Position numbers and translations under genes: made by a program
The notes under the pieces: model-generated
Database searches by the model: none
The model's input: the letters and a program-made list of their open reading frames with translations, nothing else
What the model was told of the DNA's origin: nothing
In this document: one piece after another, positions 49,217-61,330 of the stretch
How the letters are laid out: every line of letters begins with the position of its first letter
Position numbering within the stretch: the first letter of the stretch is position 1
DNA from: Atopsyche davidsoni
Lineage: Eukaryota; Arthropoda; Insecta; Trichoptera; Hydrobiosidae
Direction of reading: 5' to 3'
Length of the DNA stretch: 64,000 nt
Assembly: GCA_022113835.1 (NCBI GenBank)
Contig: JAILWY010000001.1
Span: 11,524,501 to 11,588,500, forward strand

Positions 49217-52200
49217 CTGATAATAATTCAAATTATGTGGAAACTGTTTATCAATGATGAGTTTTACAACGGATTCGAAAAAAATGTGTTAAACGAATAA
49301 ATTAATTTATACCTTTTTATCGCTATGACATGATATATTCATAAGTAAAATAGACATTAAAATAAATATATTATTCAAAATATTTAAGATCAACTTTCTT
49401 TACATGAGTATTTTATAACCATATAATTTATAACAGTTTTAATTAACAAATATATATCTTTGATTATTATGTACATTTATAAAATTAAAAATAGGGATTT
49501 CCGTTTTAATTTTTTTTCGAACTTTATGTATTATATGTACTTACATTAAAGACAGCTCTGCTTATGAAAAAAATTACCTCTGCTTTGCACATCAAATCAA
49601 ACCTCTGAAATTAAAAAAAAATCGTTCAATAATAGAGGTATTTTTTATACTATGTTAACGCATTTTTTATATTGTTACTTCATATTAAAAATATTTTTAA
49701 AAAATTAAAAAAACATATAAAACATTTGGCTATCTATTTTACAGTTTTCACTAAATCAATGTTCATATAAAGAAAAAAAAAAACATGGCCTTAAATATCA
49801 ACGATAATTTCAATTATTTTTAATTCTACATATTGAAATAACAAATATAAGTTAAGACTCTAACAATATATTGCGTATATAATTCGTACTAATTTTACAC
49901 AAAAAAAAACTTTCCTATAACAATTTAGATACGTGAGCAAAGAAATTATTTAGCACAAACATAATATTCAACAAATTTCATGTATTTGTTCTTTGATAAA
50001 AGTAAATGAAATCCTCCTCGTGAGCTGAAACATCACCAGCCAGTACAAAAAACTTTTAATTATCTTTCACGATAACGTTTCGTGTTGCTAGACTGTGGAA
50101 GTAAGAACATGTAAAGGGATTCGCACGAGCAACCGATCCTGAAAATTATACCTAAAAGTGTAACATAATAAGTAGATCATCAACCTCCCTCTGGAATTGT
50201 TGTTTGTTCAAAGTTTGGAAACGCAAAATATAATTTAATATTCTTCCACGAACTGTACGAAAAAAAAACCATTCTTTAGTATAAATATGCAAGATAAATT
50301 TTCTATGAATATATTACTGATATAATTTACGACCGCAGTCAAGCCTCTGCAAACAGTTTTTTGAAAGCCGCTATAAAAGTAAATTGTGTCCTATAAAGTA
50401 GTGTCGGATTTTTATTTTTAAAAATACGCATTTCTCGAGAATAAAAAAAATACTTGCCCCGTTAACGTGGTCTCTTAGCACGTTCGAGTACACCATCGCC
50501 ATCGCCTCGAGTGCCATGAACGTTATGCAGCCGATTATCCATGGCACGACTAGGGGGGACTTTTCCTGAAAGAAACAAGCCACCTGTATTCAAGTCGAGC
50601 AAAACTTCGGTGATATTCATGTCGTGCCTGAAACAGCTGCAGAATGACAGTTTCAAAGAGATTTCTTGAATCTGGCGCATACTTTTGATAAAACAAATAT
50701 TTATATATTTATTTTTTAGGTACTTGTTTTTTACCCGACCACCAAAGAAACTTGTCTATTGTTTTGCTTATTTTGTTGGCAACAGCGAGTAAACACGTAT
50801 TGTGAATTACGTATTTGAATTAAATAAATATATTTAATTCAAAGTATAACCGTCAAAGATACCCGTCAAACAAAAAATGAACTTACTTCAGTTATTAACA
50901 ATCGTACACGACAAGGCTAGTAGCGTTCTTTTTCTACAACAGCGTGGTATTTCGTGTGAAAATGCGACACATAGATCCTTTCGACACCATCATGGATGGC
51001 ATTGTAAAATTCTGGCCACCAGGATAATGCATGTCTCATATTTCATTGTTTATAAAATGTGACTTTATTGAATACTAAAAACTATATAAATATATGATAC
51101 AAAATTGAAAAAAAACTTTCATTTCTTTGACGGTTATACTTTAAATTAAATAAATAAACAATACGTGTTGACTCGCTGTTGCCAACAATAGAAGCAAAAC
51201 AATAGACAAAGTTCTTTGGTGGTCGGATAAAAAACAAGTACCATTTTTTATTTAAATATATGATTTATTACTGTCTAACATTTCCAATTATAAACACATT
51301 ATTTTTATAGAATTATTTTACAAATGATTTGAATAACTCGATTACTATTATATTTCTAGCTTAAATAAATAAATAATTTTTAATAAATATTATATTTAAT
51401 ATTATACGAAACGATATGATTTTATTATATTTTAAGCATTATTTTTACCTTCCTATAATTTATAACTGCTTTTAAACCAAATTTTTTTGATTATTCCAAT
51501 AGAAATAAGCATATATGGGTCAATTCAGATTAAGCACCCCATAACAGAGCAGAAAATCAGTAATCTTGTGCCATAAACGTTATCTGCTATCACCCTAGCT
51601 TGCAGTTTGTATGGGATTATATTGTCTACCTTATGGTAGATAAAGCTTATTTATATAACTTTGTATAGTCTCTTAGTATGTAACCCATTAACTAACTCAT
51701 ACATAAGGTTGTACTAAGACAAGAACGCGTAGGTTTATAATAACGAGCAAGATAACGGCGTTGTTTATCCGCAAAAGCTCGCTTTTATGTTCCGTTATTT
51801 TACTTGTAATAATATTTATAAATAATTGATGAAAAGTAAATACGAAAACCAGTTTAAATTTGTCTTAAGAAAAGAAATTTATTTTTGAAGAAGGCGAAGC
51901 TCTCGACAATTCGACTCTTGAGTAAGGTCCTACAGCCAAGTCTGCGGTATAAATTTTTCAGAACTTTCTGTTGTTAAAGGCTAAAAAGTTATTCACGCGA
52001 GAATCGTTGATAATATATGTGGCGAAAACTTTGCACGGAGTCTGAACAAGTAGCCTTGTATTGTATTTTCGAAGAATGTATTGATTCTTTATAATATTAT
52101 GCTTCCTACGAGAGTTACATTATGTGTTATTAATATCGAGACTGAAAATATTAATGATAGCTTATATCCATATATTTAAAGACTATTTTTTCAATATAAA

Positions 52201-55200
52201 AAAATCACTTTGTAGATGAATTTATTATTATCACTGCAAAAATTTATTATTATCACAGTTGAATTCAATTGGTATCATATAATTGATCGAGGTATTGTAA
52301 TTATTACTAAAACACCCGTAAAAATAGTAACACCGTGTTTCTGTAAACATTATATAACATTACTAAACCAACCTTGAAAAAATAAATGAACTGCTAACAT
52401 CATGAATTAAAAATTACAAAAAACAGAATAACTTATTATCAATTCAAAAATAGTTCAGTTCTGATATTAATAATTCATGCAATTACAAAAATCAGTGCTT
52501 TCAAAGCACTTTCAGCTGAAAGGGCTGCAAGTGGGTGAGATATTCCGGAAATAATGGCACTGAAGACTTAACCCCAGTTATAAGTGACTATTCACTTTAA
52601 TTGGAAGCAATTCTGTAATTGAAATTTAATGTCGCTAACTATAAAGCCTTTTCCGGACTACGCCACAGAACTGAATTAAAGTTTTCAGTTTATTTTATGT
52701 GAACAAATTATAGTCTTACCTTGTATACTCCGTAGAAAAGTAAACAGCTTAAAAACACCATAAACGTCTGGGTTCCAATTATAGCAATATATGCTATTTG
52801 GACTCCTGTGAAAATGAAAATATGAATTATTTATTAACTATTTTTATGTTTTGTTTTAAACTAGGATAAAATAGACTATTCTCGAATAAGGTAGTTTTGT
52901 AACTAGTAACTGACCAGACATGAGAAACCCGTGGTTAGCGCAGATAAATTAATCTAATGCAATGTCGATTTCTAATTGGCTAGCCAGGTGGTCTAACGTA
53001 TCGACTTTATGCAACGAATTGTAAAAACATATAAAACTAGCATTTAAATATTTTAGATAAATTCAATATATTTACAATCATAACGCTTTATTTTCATTAT
53101 GAGAACAAACTCATTTTTTCCGGAAAATCCAATAATATAGAGATATAGTGAAAAATAAGTTTTATGTATCCTTTTTTAGATTTTAAAGTATTGACGGTAA
53201 AATTTTTATTCCCTGTGTTAGAAAACAATTCTAATAGTAAAGAAATGCATAGTTATATTACATCATCACAATTTGAATGTGAAATTAATTTATTCATGCA
53301 TTCAAATTTTGTATCCAATCACACTGAAAACACATCACACAAATTTAAATTATAAATAAAATTATAAAATATACCCATTTAAAATTTTCCACACGGAATC
53401 CCCATCATATGACATAGTCATTGTGCTTCTAATAACTTTAGTTGTCTAACATTTGTTTTTATTTTGATAATAATTAAAATTTATTCAAATTTAATAAAGT
53501 ACGTATGAATTTATAAGTTTTTCCCACACTCCTAAATTCTGGCGCTCGTTTTAGTTTTATTCATATTTTTTGTTGTAAATCCCTTATAAAATGGACAGCG
53601 TGAAAATGTATCGATTCTAGCGTTTCTATAAAGTATATTCTAATTAAATATGTTACTTACCGTAATAAACATCCTCAAGATCTCCATATTTCCGGATGTT
53701 AATCCCCAGTCTCCATGTGTATAAAAGGACCACCAATATTGATATGTGCTGCAACAAAACAAAAATAAACTGATTAACGTCTTACATTACGACCACAGAT
53801 GAAAATATAATATAAATCACGGTAATAAAATATATGGAAAATAATACAAGAACTACTGTTGTAAATCATCAAATGTGATTATATGATTAACGTTTCTACT
53901 TTACCAAGGAATTCAATCGGAAAAGAGGAAATGATCAATTCTGAGATGAGAAAACTGCTAAATATATTTATTGAAAAAAAAACACTTACAAATACACACC
54001 CTTTTCATAAATATTATTGTTTTGTTTTCTAAAAAGTCATAGATAAATAATAAATCCATTGACTATTTGATAATAAAAAATCAAAGAGATACGAATCATA
54101 ATTTACACTATTTTGTGATAGAAGACGGCTGTAAGGAAAAGAATGGTAAATAAGGAGCGCAAAACATTTAAAGACATTGTGTGCTGTTTGGTATTTTTCT
54201 GAAATTTTCCCGTATTTTAAACGGAAAATATAGTGTTATTTTTGGGGAAATTTCCCTCAAATTCACTGATGATCGGGAAGTAAGTACTGAGTCATGATAC
54301 GATTTTGGTTGGCGTCTACAAAAAAACCCACGGAACTTAAAAATATACATAATTATGTTTTATTGAATACAGGGACACAATAAATGACAACTAAAATAAA
54401 AAATAACGTTTAAATGAAAAATAATTAAGATTTTCATTAATTACCAAATGTAAAAAGACGTGACAAAAAATGTATTTTTTCGTAATGTTATTATAAACAA
54501 CATTTGCAGTATACACGAGAACTCATCAAAATTAAGCACAATAACAGAATCATCTCTCTCAAATTCAATTAGTCCCCAATAAGTGGGAAAGAGCCTTCTC
54601 TTATTCAGCAAGCAGAAGTCGCTACGGCTTCAGATGAATTCTCTCAGAATAATTATTATTGACAACATTTATAAGAGATCTCCAGAAAATATTGAGGCAC
54701 AATAATTCCATCTTGTTATCAGTGGGCAAATAACGAAAAATTGTGAAAAATATTGCATTGGAATTCATTAAATTCCAGGGTCCTATAAATAAATATATCC
54801 ATTTGTGTTTTCTTTTTTTCCGTAGTTTTTTAAATTAAATTTTTATCATATTCTTCATGGACCAGATCTCTTTTTAATGAAAATTTAATACAAAATAATT
54901 ATTTACTCCATCGAATGAATTTCGTTTTAATTTCGATTTCTACAATGGGACAAGTAAACTTGTCCCGTCAAGCTGTTTTTAGTCAGTAAAATCGACTGCC
55001 TCTGCTGCTTATCTATATATAAGAAGCCTTTTATTTAAAGATGTAAGAAACAATTTAAATTCCAAAGCAAAGTTACACGCACGGGAACAATTACACTAAT
55101 TAGTGATTTGTTTTAAAAAAGGTCAAATTTGTTTCTCTGAAACAATTATTATACAGACAAATGCTTTTTCTGTTTAAAGAGTTAATTTGCATCACAAATA

Positions 55201-57673
55201 GTCATTTGATTGATACGTTTGTTCTCTGTGTATTGTCTCGTTGTGTATTTTGGAAAGAAGAAAATATTTATTTTTTATTGCAAATGTAGTTCGGTTTGAT
55301 AGTTCAGTGATGAAAATATTTTTAATTTTTTTATAAAATATACGTATTACTTTAAAAGCAGTTTTTCTTACAAAAAAAATTTTACATTCATATAAACAAC
55401 TTTTGTTGAAAGTTAAGTACAATATAAAATAATATTATTTAAGGTATTAATTAGCACCTAAATCTAATGAAAAAACCTGCCCAATCTTCTTCGACAAATT
55501 ATTTAAAAAATTTATTTAAAATGAATACTAGTTTTATGCTTAAATATTGTTTATGCGAATAAAGATAAGCCAGGCCGGCTTTATAGTTATTTTTGTTTAA
55601 AACTGTGTTCTGAATTCTTTGAATCGTTATTCTATTTATCTCAATCCTGTAATTAGCTGATTTTTGGTATTAGCTGAAAATGTTTAAGATACTATGAAAA
55701 CTGGGATCAAGACATGTTTTTTAAATACTTTAAATGATGACTTTAAAATCTTAGAATGTCTTCAAAATTAAGACTTACATATAGTGTTTTGACACTCATT
55801 TTAACTCGACTAATATTCTACATGTTATATTTATGTATAATATTTTAAATATGTTAGAACAAATAAATATAAAAGTTAGTTAAAAAAGTAATTCTAATTA
55901 ATGAAAAATAAACAGATTTATTTATATAATAGATATAACGAAAATATTGAAAATACCTGAGTAAACAAAGAACAATAATTTAATTTGATTAAGATTGATT
56001 CACTTTTCATTGCTAGCGAGTTATGACGTCTTCTATTGAATCTCTCTCATACTTATATAAGAAATTTCCATTTTTAGATTTTTTTTTTTAAATAAAAATA
56101 ATTCAAAACACCATTTAGAGCTTTGCCGTCTCCACCATTCTGAATAGGTTTCATTTTCACCTGTCTTTATCTCATTTCAAAAGGTTTGGAGGATCGTGAA
56201 TTAAAAAAAATAACAGCGAAAACATCAACACAAGCCTATTAGTTACTTCAAAAATAATACTTTGCCAATATTAAAAAAAGATTATGTGTATATTTTTTTA
56301 TATTCACTCAGTTATGTTATGTCATCTTATATGATTGGATCCGTCTTTTTATTTAAGGGCTTAAAACAATATTTACCTTTTTAAAAGAAAAAGCTTACAA
56401 TACGATATGCAATCAAAAATGATTAACGTTAAGTTAGTATAATCAATTTAAATTATACTTTCTAAAAAACCAATATGGTAAGCTGCTGTCTAAAATACCA
56501 CAAAATACATATATATTATAACACCCAATGTATAATTTACAGGCTGATCAGATGGAGTGGTTCATTTTGATATAAACCAAGATTGAGCAAATGAAAGGGT
56601 GTACTGACGAGGGGTAGGTTGGGGAGCAAACTGCTGACATCTGTTACTCCCTTGTAATCTGCCAGCAGGCTGTGCTGGTAGGGTGCTATGCAGGCTGTAG
56701 CATACAAGCCCCGCATCAGCACTTTCTAAGTTAACCGTACTCCACAAAGAGCAGACTCCGCTTCTTTAAAAGCCTTTGTATGGTCAGATAGACTAGTAAT
56801 AGCTTCATAGAAAAATGCGCCGTAGAAATTAAAATTTTAAGTGGTTAAAATTTTCCCCAATAAAAAATTTAAATTAAACACAAATATTGAACTTCATAGA
56901 ATCTCTATAAAGGTATAGATGTTTACGAATTGTTGGGTTATGTAATTCTGAAGAAATAGGTATATTTTTAAACTTTTAAAATTTAAGTAGGTTTTATTTG
57001 ATCTCTTTAAAGATGTAAGACACCTACAACTGCCTTCGGTCGCTTTGAACAACTTTCTTACATTTAGTATAAAACTGTGTTTTTAAACCATTCATAAATA
57101 AAATAATTTGTACACAAAAGATAAATCAAAATATATTTATAGTGAAACGATACGAATGAGCCAGTGTTCATGGTTTTCTATGGGGAATATAGTTTAGTGT
57201 GTAGTGGTTGTATACCGCAGTTTTATATTGGAAAGAAAAGTCTGCGTATTGCTGCTGCCCAATAGCATTTTAATATATCCTTTCTTAACAAACATCTGTC
57301 GTTTAGATCTGCAGTAGGCTACAGAAACAATAGCAGAAGGCCTCAAATCACAATCATTCCAAGTCCACTTCTCTATTACCGATCCTTTACACACGCTCAG
57401 AGTACAGAATGGCAGCCATGCACAAGCAACAGAATGGAAAGCTTCAGTTCTTAAAGTTTAAAATTCTTCGGTATATAATCTTATATATTACATGGTAACA
57501 ATTAAGTTCAGAATCTCGAGGTTTATATGGAGGGTGCAAAAGGGTAAAAAAAGGCAGTGCGGCTTCCTTACCAGGGTGTAGAGCGCGCTGGAGTAGGCCG
57601 CGTGCTTGGCGTGAAGGCGACAGCACCCCCTTGCTGATATCGCGCCATGCGGGTAAAAAACCGCCGATTTCAT
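49130..57673 (-). CDS. Four-pass membrane protein gene, six coding exons
   Basis: Joining six exons gives 177 codons (176 residues plus TGA), and every junction is in phase. Predicted membrane segments are at residues about 28-46 (ALYTLHISILVVLLYTW), 65-91 (IAYIAIIGTQTFMVFLSC), 97-122 (LVVPWIIGCITFMALEA) and 136-160 (VIFFISRAVFNGFSIWGVL). The start has a short tail with a Cys-Cys pair at 17-18 and the end a charged tail (TWRDPEAIEL) whose last three residues fit a class II PDZ ligand pattern. Length, Cys pair before segment 1 and four-segment layout resemble small arthropod four-pass proteins of the DUF4728 / septate-junction type. That is resemblance only, and I cannot name an orthologue. 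ATG at 57673 has a purine at -3. An in-frame TGA lies upstream if the 60845 exon is spliced on. Confidence 0.9.
49545..49604 (-). CDS. Exon 6 of the four-TM gene
   Basis: A 60-base exon (20 codons, phase 0 both ends) between acceptor TTTTAATTTCAG and donor AAT|GTAAGTAC. It encodes RFDLMCKAEVIFFISRAVFN, the start of membrane segment 4. Confidence 0.88.
50458..50565 (-). CDS. Exon 5 of the four-TM gene (GC donor)
   Basis: Acceptor TTGTTTCTTTCAG before GAAAAG. Its 108 bases make 36 codons, phase 0 at both ends. It encodes segment 3 and the loop YSNVLRDHVNG. The donor is GCAAGT instead of GTAAGT. The nearest GT would add four bases and break the frame of the next exon, so a GC-AG intron is the best reading. 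Confidence 0.85.
50719..51242 (+). mobile_element. Merlin-like inverted-repeat element in intron 4
   Basis: The left inverted repeat 50719-50858 and the right 51125-51242 start with GGTACTTGTTTTTTA and match over more than 100 bases with an indel. ATTTTTTA is duplicated at both sides (50711-50718 and 51243-51250), an 8-bp duplication. The interior has a 61-codon frame beginning MNLLQLLTIV and containing VLFLQQRGI, which recalls the N-terminus of IS1595/Merlin transposases; the catalytic part is gone. The superfamily rests on duplication length plus this weak match. hAT also makes 8-bp duplications, but its ends differ. Confidence 0.75.
51243..52719 (-). other. Rest of intron 4
   Basis: AT-rich intron sequence between the Merlin-like element and exon 4. 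A GC-richer part at about 51880-52060 has no recognised feature. Confidence 0.6.
52720..52805 (-). CDS. Exon 4 of the four-TM gene
   Basis: Acceptor TTTTCATTTTCACAG, donor TACAAG|GTAAGAC. Its 86 bases begin with the last two bases of the split Gly codon and end in phase 0. It encodes membrane segment 2, ending LLFYGVYK. Confidence 0.9.
53661..53748 (-). CDS. Exon 3 of the four-TM gene
   Basis: Acceptor TTTTGTTGCAG, donor TTACG|GTAAGTAAC. Its 88 bases start in phase 0 and end one base into a Gly codon. It encodes the rest of segment 1 (HISILVVLLYTW) and the first loop with the charged GDLEDVYY. Confidence 0.9.
53749..56539 (-). other. Intron 2, distal part
   Basis: AT-rich. Frames at 54168-54350 and 55192-55422 are chance-like. 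No additional exon that keeps phase 0-0 between exons 2 and 3 was seen. Confidence 0.6.
56540..56765 (-). other. Unidentified GC-richer segment in intron 2
   Basis: Two overlapping minus frames of 61 codons (56537-56722 and 56562-56747) in a segment that stands out from the AT-rich intron. No domain or repeat partner was found in the window. It may belong with the repeat at 57160-57440 to one decayed transposon. Confidence 0.3.
57160..57440. repeat. Interspersed repeat, copy 1
   Basis: It matches 62965-63245 in the same orientation. Shared landmarks are AAAAGTCTGCGTATTGCTGC, CCAATAGCAT, AGAAACAATAGCAG, CTCTATTACCGAT, CGCTCAG and GCAACAGAAT. The minus strand is open for 66 codons here (57194-57394) but not in the other copy, so coding is doubtful. 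Family unknown. Confidence 0.85.
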
Positions 57674-57704
57674 CGCACAAGGAAAGCTCCCTGCTACATC
57701 CCGT
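57572..57704 (-). CDS. Exon 2 (first coding) of the four-TM gene
   Basis: Acceptor TTGTTGTTTTCAG before 57704 and donor CTG|GTAAGG after 57572 are both strong. ATG lies at 57673-57671, so 31 bases are 5' UTR and 34 codons are coding, ending in phase 0. It encodes the N-terminal tail with Cys-Cys and the beginning of segment 1 (SSALYTL). Confidence 0.85.
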
Positions 57705-57796
57705 CTGAAAACAACAATTTTATCAACCTGTTGTATTTTCCCGATTTACTAAAAAAAAATTTTTTTTTTTTTTTTTTCATTAATAACGCTATTTAC

Positions 57797-58024
57797 AAAT
57801 TCAATATTTTTGACAGATAGTACTTGGTGAAATTCCATTTTAATATTTTAAATAATAAGTAAAATGCTTGAGTGATTTTTCCTCATATAGATTTTTATTG
57901 GTGACCGGTTTACAGAGTTAAAATCTGTTTGATAATGGATGCGTAAAGGTTGGCGAAATCGGTCACAAATAAAAATCTATACGTGGAAAAATATGTCAAG
58001 TTTTTTACTTATTATTTAAAATAT
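57797..58024. mobile_element. Foldback, Penelope-like element, copy 2
   Basis: A short copy (228 bp) of the family at 40632-41168: tail TTTTTGACAGATAGTACTTG, arm CTTGAGTGATTTTTCCTC, GTGACCGGTTT, then the inverted arm with GTTTGATAATGG and GGTTGGCGAAATCGGTCAC. It is flanked by TAACGCTATTTAC (57784-57796) and TAACGTTATTTAC (58025-58037), a 13-bp duplication with one difference. The spacer is almost gone. The arms differ at many bases and the hammerhead stem II is damaged. Confidence 0.82.
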
Positions 58025-58037
58025 TAACGTTATTTAC

Positions 58038-59668
58038 TTCAAAACATGTCTTGATCAAAATTTAATCATTGGAAGAAACACTTATAAAGCTCATTTTGGG
58101 GTTGCATTGGAATAAATGTTTAAAAAAATAATAATTTTAAATTTAATGCAATACATAGAATAATTAAAATTTTAGGTGGTATTGTGCATTATTTAAAAAA
58201 AACATTTTTTTTGTTTTGATACTTGGCTATAAGTAAAAAAAACTAAGTAAATATTTCATGTACAAATTTGTTATATAATATTTCAATTGTGACGTCACAG
58301 GTTTTTTTATTACAAAGGTAATAATTCTCTTCCCTCGGCTTAAGTTTCCAGCTATCATAATGTAACGTACTCGTACATTACCCAATATTTTTATCCCCCG
58401 AAGTAGCACGTAGGAAAGAAAAAGAGATTACGGCTGAATTTCTACATACGTTTTTACTATCATGAAAATCAAGTGCGGGAAAATGGCCGCTTAGACGTTT
58501 TATTATGATTTTCTTTTATTACTTACTGCCCCATTAGACACGCTATATTTCTCCTAATACGACATTAGGGCGTGCATAAAGACTCTACTCGCGCATTATA
58601 CAAATTTGTTAACACGTGGTGTTTTTAATTATTAATTTTGTACACGCACCTAAAATTTATACATTTCATTTTTTCATGTGCTATAGTGATCAAGCCTCTA
58701 AAGAACTTCATATTTTAATGAATATTTTATTATTTTCTTGCTACTCCATGAGTCAGAGTCCGCAAGCAAAAAAAAGCATGTGAGAAAGTTAAAAGGTGTA
58801 TTACAGAAAACATGTATACGTGATCATTATTTCGCTCATAATATTTATTGTCATTGCGTGGCTTTATTTTTTTATTAAAATGGAAAAATACAAGGATTTT
58901 TGTAAACACCATATTAAAAACTATATTTAATAAAAAAAATAGTGCTGAAGGGCGTTTTTTAGGGTGTATTTAAATAAAAAGTTTTAAATGCTCTGATACA
59001 ACGCAATGAAGTATTATTTTTCTTTGGAAGAAAATTATAATTTAAAATGATTATAATATAAATAAGTTGCTTTGCTCGGGTCGGTAACTGAAACCCCAAA
59101 GATGACGAAAAGGCAATATCAGGCCTTAAATTTTCTTATTCCATTTTTTTATATTTTTGTTAATAATATACGAAATCAAGATGGAGATACGATAAATCAT
59201 CACAAGATTTAATCCTATTGAATACAGCAACCCTTCACAAGTAAACCTCAGAAATAATACCCTTAAATGGAGAGAACCTTCTTTTGTGCTTGATTTCTGT
59301 TAAATTTAAAGAAGACTTAAATATTGAGAGGACTTCAGCAAATTTGTATTATTGTAAAGTGGATATTATTTTTTGAACAAACAACATTGTAGATACTTAC
59401 AATTATAAATCCCTGGAATTGCTTTGAAATCTTTAGAATAAATATTCTTCAATAAATTCAAGAGCCTTGTGAATTCGATGAAAAAATAATAAAGAGGAAA
59501 TAATGAGAAGAACTCCGTGCGCAATCAGAAACAGACAAATATTATTTCACTCCAATATTATACATTTTATTTAGGTTATGTAACATCGTGAATTAAAAAA
59601 TATATATATATAAAAAGGAGGTTGATAAAATGAATAATTAAGATATACATATATAGTATGTAAGAAGA

Positions 59669-59708
<40 letters not shown>

Positions 59709-60525
59709 GTTAGGTTTGATTAAGAGATCACAGGGCGTATTTTATATTGTAGTGTTACAACTAATTGATAAGTTAAAAAGTAAAGGCTGTAAAGTCTAGA
59801 AATAATAGTAAAGTCTAAATAATAACTAGTTTTCGGCGTAATTAAAATCTAGTTTACCTTGACATGCTTCAATCAAATGACAAATAAAAATAATTTTACT
59901 ATTTTTTTTTCATACGAGTGGATTCTTTAAAACACTTAATTTTAAAGTAACTTTAGATTTTGAAAAGAGCATCGCTTATATCGTAGAATTTTATTGATTA
60001 TATTGAGTATACAATTATATTGATTATTATAAACTTGTATTTCATCTGTATTTAATAAAACACGTCTGCAAATGTTCGAATACAATTTCTATGGAATCAT
60101 AATTGAAAGATACGTAATGTCTTTAATTTGAAGGTCTTTGGTATTCATAAATATCAGTTATCAAGTACGTCGGTAAGGGGGAGACTTTTCGAAGAGCCTT
60201 TTCAAAATGAACACATAATGGGGAATTACCTCCACGAAACATACTATCTTCACCTGCCAGAATAAACGACATTCTGAATAAGAGAATGCCATTATATCCT
60301 GGCCTTGTGAAATTTACTTTCATATTTTACCATTCATAATTTTATTGTAGGGGTAGGGAACAGAAACCTTAAAGGAAGTTTTAGGGCGATGACGCAGCGA
60401 CTTTCTAATACGAAGCCATTTTACATGAGAAAAATTTAAAAAGTGAATCGTTTAATCAAAATAAACGCAAAATTTTTGTTATTAAATAAAAAAAAATATT
60501 TCTGTAAAGCTTACTTCAATTAGGG
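58038..60525 (-). other. Intron 1 of the four-TM gene (inferred), main part
   Basis: AT-rich, with (TA)n at 59670-59706. The 60-66 codon frames are chance-like. No coding exon was recognised. Confidence 0.5.
59670..59706. repeat. (AT)n microsatellite
   Basis: About 18 AT units without interruption. Confidence 0.95.
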
Positions 60526-60692
60526 TGTCCCAAAATTAACGCAAGATTTGAATTAAGCAAAAAACGCAGTTTTTAGTCTTTTGATTGTTATTTTTTAAAT
60601 GAATAAACTGTCAGCTGTCAAATTGTTTTATTTTAAGTGTTACTGCAAAAATGGCGACAAATTCAAATCTTGCGTAAAATTTTGGGACCCTT
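60526..60692. mobile_element. Inverted-repeat MITE with GGGTGTCCCAAAA ends
   Basis: AGGGTGTCCCAAAATTAACG...GCAAGATTTGAATT and its inverted counterpart at about 60658-60692 form arms of about 32 bases with few mismatches. GGTGTCCCAAAA ends are typical of small mariner-type elements in arthropods. Flanking TA is present only on the left, so the target duplication is unclear. Confidence 0.7.
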
Positions 60693-60844
60693 GTTAAAAA
60701 AAGTTGATTGAATTACATGCATAACTCGGAGGCTCAATTGCAATATTTTTTGTTATGATAAAGTTAACGCAAAATGATGTTTTTGCGTATTTTTTTTTTT
60801 AAGTTTTAAAGTACATATTTTATGGTTAGTTTTGATGTGCATAC

Positions 60845-61330
60845 CTTAAAAATGGTTTTCGCGTTCAACGAGCACTCGCGGTAAAGTTTCGGGGTTCACT
60901 TTGTACTGTCGCCGCCAGCGAGGGCGGTTTCCTCATCGCCGCCGCGACGGCAGGGCGGGAGAGCCTCCGCCGGGGGTGCAGAGTCAGGGCACGTCAGCTG
61001 GCCGGGGCTGCGGGCCTCCACTGAGCGGACCTCCCGTGTTTTGAAATGATCGCAGCCCAAGACATGCGCCCTGCCGGCCGAGCCAACCACTCGGCGGTCC
61101 TGCCGCTTGTTTTGGAAAAGCCCACAGTACATCGGCCGGGACTCGCGACCGAGTGCCGCGTACTCTGCCCTTATCTCGATCCACGCTCTCCGATTCTAAT
61201 TGCGAAAGTGACAGGTCTCTGCTTGAAAACGCCGACGCAAAGGGCTGTGCGAAACTGGTCACAGAAATAAAAAAATGTTGTGACATAAGGCAGTTGCTTC
61301 CAGCCCGGTGTCCAACCGGACAACCTGGCG
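60845..61330 (-). promoter_or_regulatory. Putative 5' UTR exon and promoter of the four-TM gene
   Basis: A GC- and CpG-rich island in AT-rich DNA. On the minus strand it ends with a good donor, TTTTTAAG|GTATGC, after 60845. If spliced to 57704, the ATG frame meets an in-frame TGA at 60867-60865 with no ATG between, which supports the start at 57673. The transcription start is not visible, no TATA box is seen, and the small frames on both strands are without motifs. RNA evidence is lacking, so this link is inferred. Confidence 0.5.

Noticed and set aside
57444..57680. 78-codon minus frame beginning MCDEIGGFL
   Set aside because: It overlaps coding exon 2 in another frame. Only the frame starting at 57673 joins the downstream exons in phase.
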